DNA of 64,000 nucleotides. Source: Macrostomum hystrix (lineage: Eukaryota > Platyhelminthes > Macrostomidae). Within the stretch, counting starts at the first letter, position 1; the number at the start of each line of letters is the position of its first letter. The notes under the pieces were generated by a model. The model did not search any database. It saw nothing but the letters and a program-made list of their open reading frames with translations, and was not told where the DNA came from. Positions 60,276 to 64,000 of the stretch are shown piece after piece. The stretch spans positions 5,632,001-5,696,000 of the forward strand of contig CATNEN010000007.1 of the NCBI GenBank assembly GCA_950097015.1. The letters run 5' to 3'. The translations under genes and the position numbers were made by a program.

Positions 60276-60798
60276 GTTTGCGATTAAAATAGTCCGTAAG
60301 TAAGCAATCAATCGACAATCTTTCTAAAAATTAGTTTTTTTGCGGTTAACAGTTGCTGTGGAACTATCAACTTCCTGATCTGTAAACTTCTGGCAACAAA
60401 CAAATTTTGAAAGTCGAAACGAAGCTTGTAATGCAAACTTCTTGCTTACGGTTTTCTAGAAATTAAATATTTTGTATTTGATAATTTTCTCAGAAATTAA
60501 AATTTAACCAAAGTTTCGCATCAAGTAGTAAGTTTTTAACATGTCAGCACGATTTTCATGTCCTCAAAGTTACGTCAAGATGATATATAGTTACCCTCTG
60601 CATCGATCATTTATTTTTCTATGCGCGATTTTACTAATAAAAAACTTTATGATTTCGATTCTGTGAGAATTTTTTTTCTAACTTCTAAGACCTCCAAAAA
60701 AAATTTATTGCTGTATATTTGGTGAAACCATAGGTATCATGTCCAAGACAAGCTTTCCTTCGAGGCCTTAGATACACAAGCGAGGAACATAATATCCA
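60276..60798. promoter_or_regulatory. shared VPS26/Ras upstream region
   Basis: 523 bp separate the two divergent start codons. It must hold both 5' UTRs and promoters unless an upstream non-coding exon exists. AT-rich, with no clear TATA box on either side. Confidence 0.55.
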
Positions 60799-63742
<2,944 letters not shown>

Positions 63743-64000
63743 CAAAGTCGTTTGTGTTTCCTACTCGAATGAGTTTAGACCATAGACAAAATGCCACGTT
63801 GTTTCGAGTTCGTAGAAATCTCGTCGCTTTTGAAGAAGCAACTTGAAGTTTTGTTGTCCAAGGTTGTCTATATTTCCATTAAAACATTGTAGTCAGCTTT
63901 AATTCTTTAACTGGTACGACATTTTTACATCACATCGTGCTACTCATAGTCCCCCTGCTAAGTAGCATACTGTGAGCATATATATCTATTTCTTATTCAA
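63743..64000 (+). other. Ras 3' UTR and downstream
   Basis: ATTAAA at 63878-63883, 136 bases past the stop codon, is the best polyadenylation signal. Nothing else was recognised to the window end. Confidence 0.5.

Overview
The window is nuclear DNA from an invertebrate animal. It carries five protein-coding genes whose exons join in frame across GT-AG introns: a lipoxygenase homologue (minus), a Shark/HTK16-type SH2-ankyrin-SH2 tyrosine kinase (plus), a Caudal/Cdx homeobox gene (minus), the retromer subunit VPS26 (minus) and a classical Ras GTPase (plus). The Shark architecture argues against a vertebrate, and an animal lipoxygenase argues against insects and nematodes. GC-rich exons in an AT-richer background, abundant minisatellites and a MULE-type element with PHD and FLYWCH fingers fit a lophotrochozoan, perhaps a free-living flatworm. 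That placement is a guess.

Layout: 1-3.9 kb has no gene I recognise. At 3.9-10.3 kb lies the lipoxygenase (6 coding exons, 689 aa). At 11.4-11.8 kb is a foldback repeat. At 13.1-15.6 kb is a decayed Mutator-like transposon with complex terminal inverted repeats. At 16.6-17.4 kb is a GC-rich candidate solo LTR. Shark occupies 17.8-24.1 kb (7 exons, 791 aa). From 24 to 37 kb is gene-free DNA with many minisatellites. Cdx occupies 37.3-42.8 kb (3 exons, 324 aa), followed by 12 kb of non-coding DNA with more arrays. VPS26 occupies 55.3-60.3 kb (5 coding exons, 399 aa). Ras occupies 60.8-63.7 kb (3 exons, 198 aa), head-to-head with VPS26 across about 520 bp.

The strongest features for a second look are these. 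(1) The lipoxygenase has an intact gene, but its metal site is altered: H-x3-H spacing, Ser in place of the third His, and Val at the C-terminus. It is probably a pseudoenzyme or uses its metal differently. (2) About a quarter of the window is minisatellite, nearly every array a different sequence. Several intronic arrays abut splice sites and repeat splice-signal-like sequence: donor-like in lipoxygenase intron 4, acceptor-like in Shark intron 1, branch-point-like in Ras intron 2. (3) A MULE-type element has inverted ends that are themselves tandem arrays. (4) Eight exact GTCATAAA (Cdx-type) sites lie in 16 kb around the Cdx gene, against about 0.5 expected. (5) The Cdx protein has a duplicated CxCxxC cluster at its N-terminus.

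The genes do not form a pathway. They are ordinary chromosomal neighbours; only VPS26 and Ras look likely to share a promoter region.
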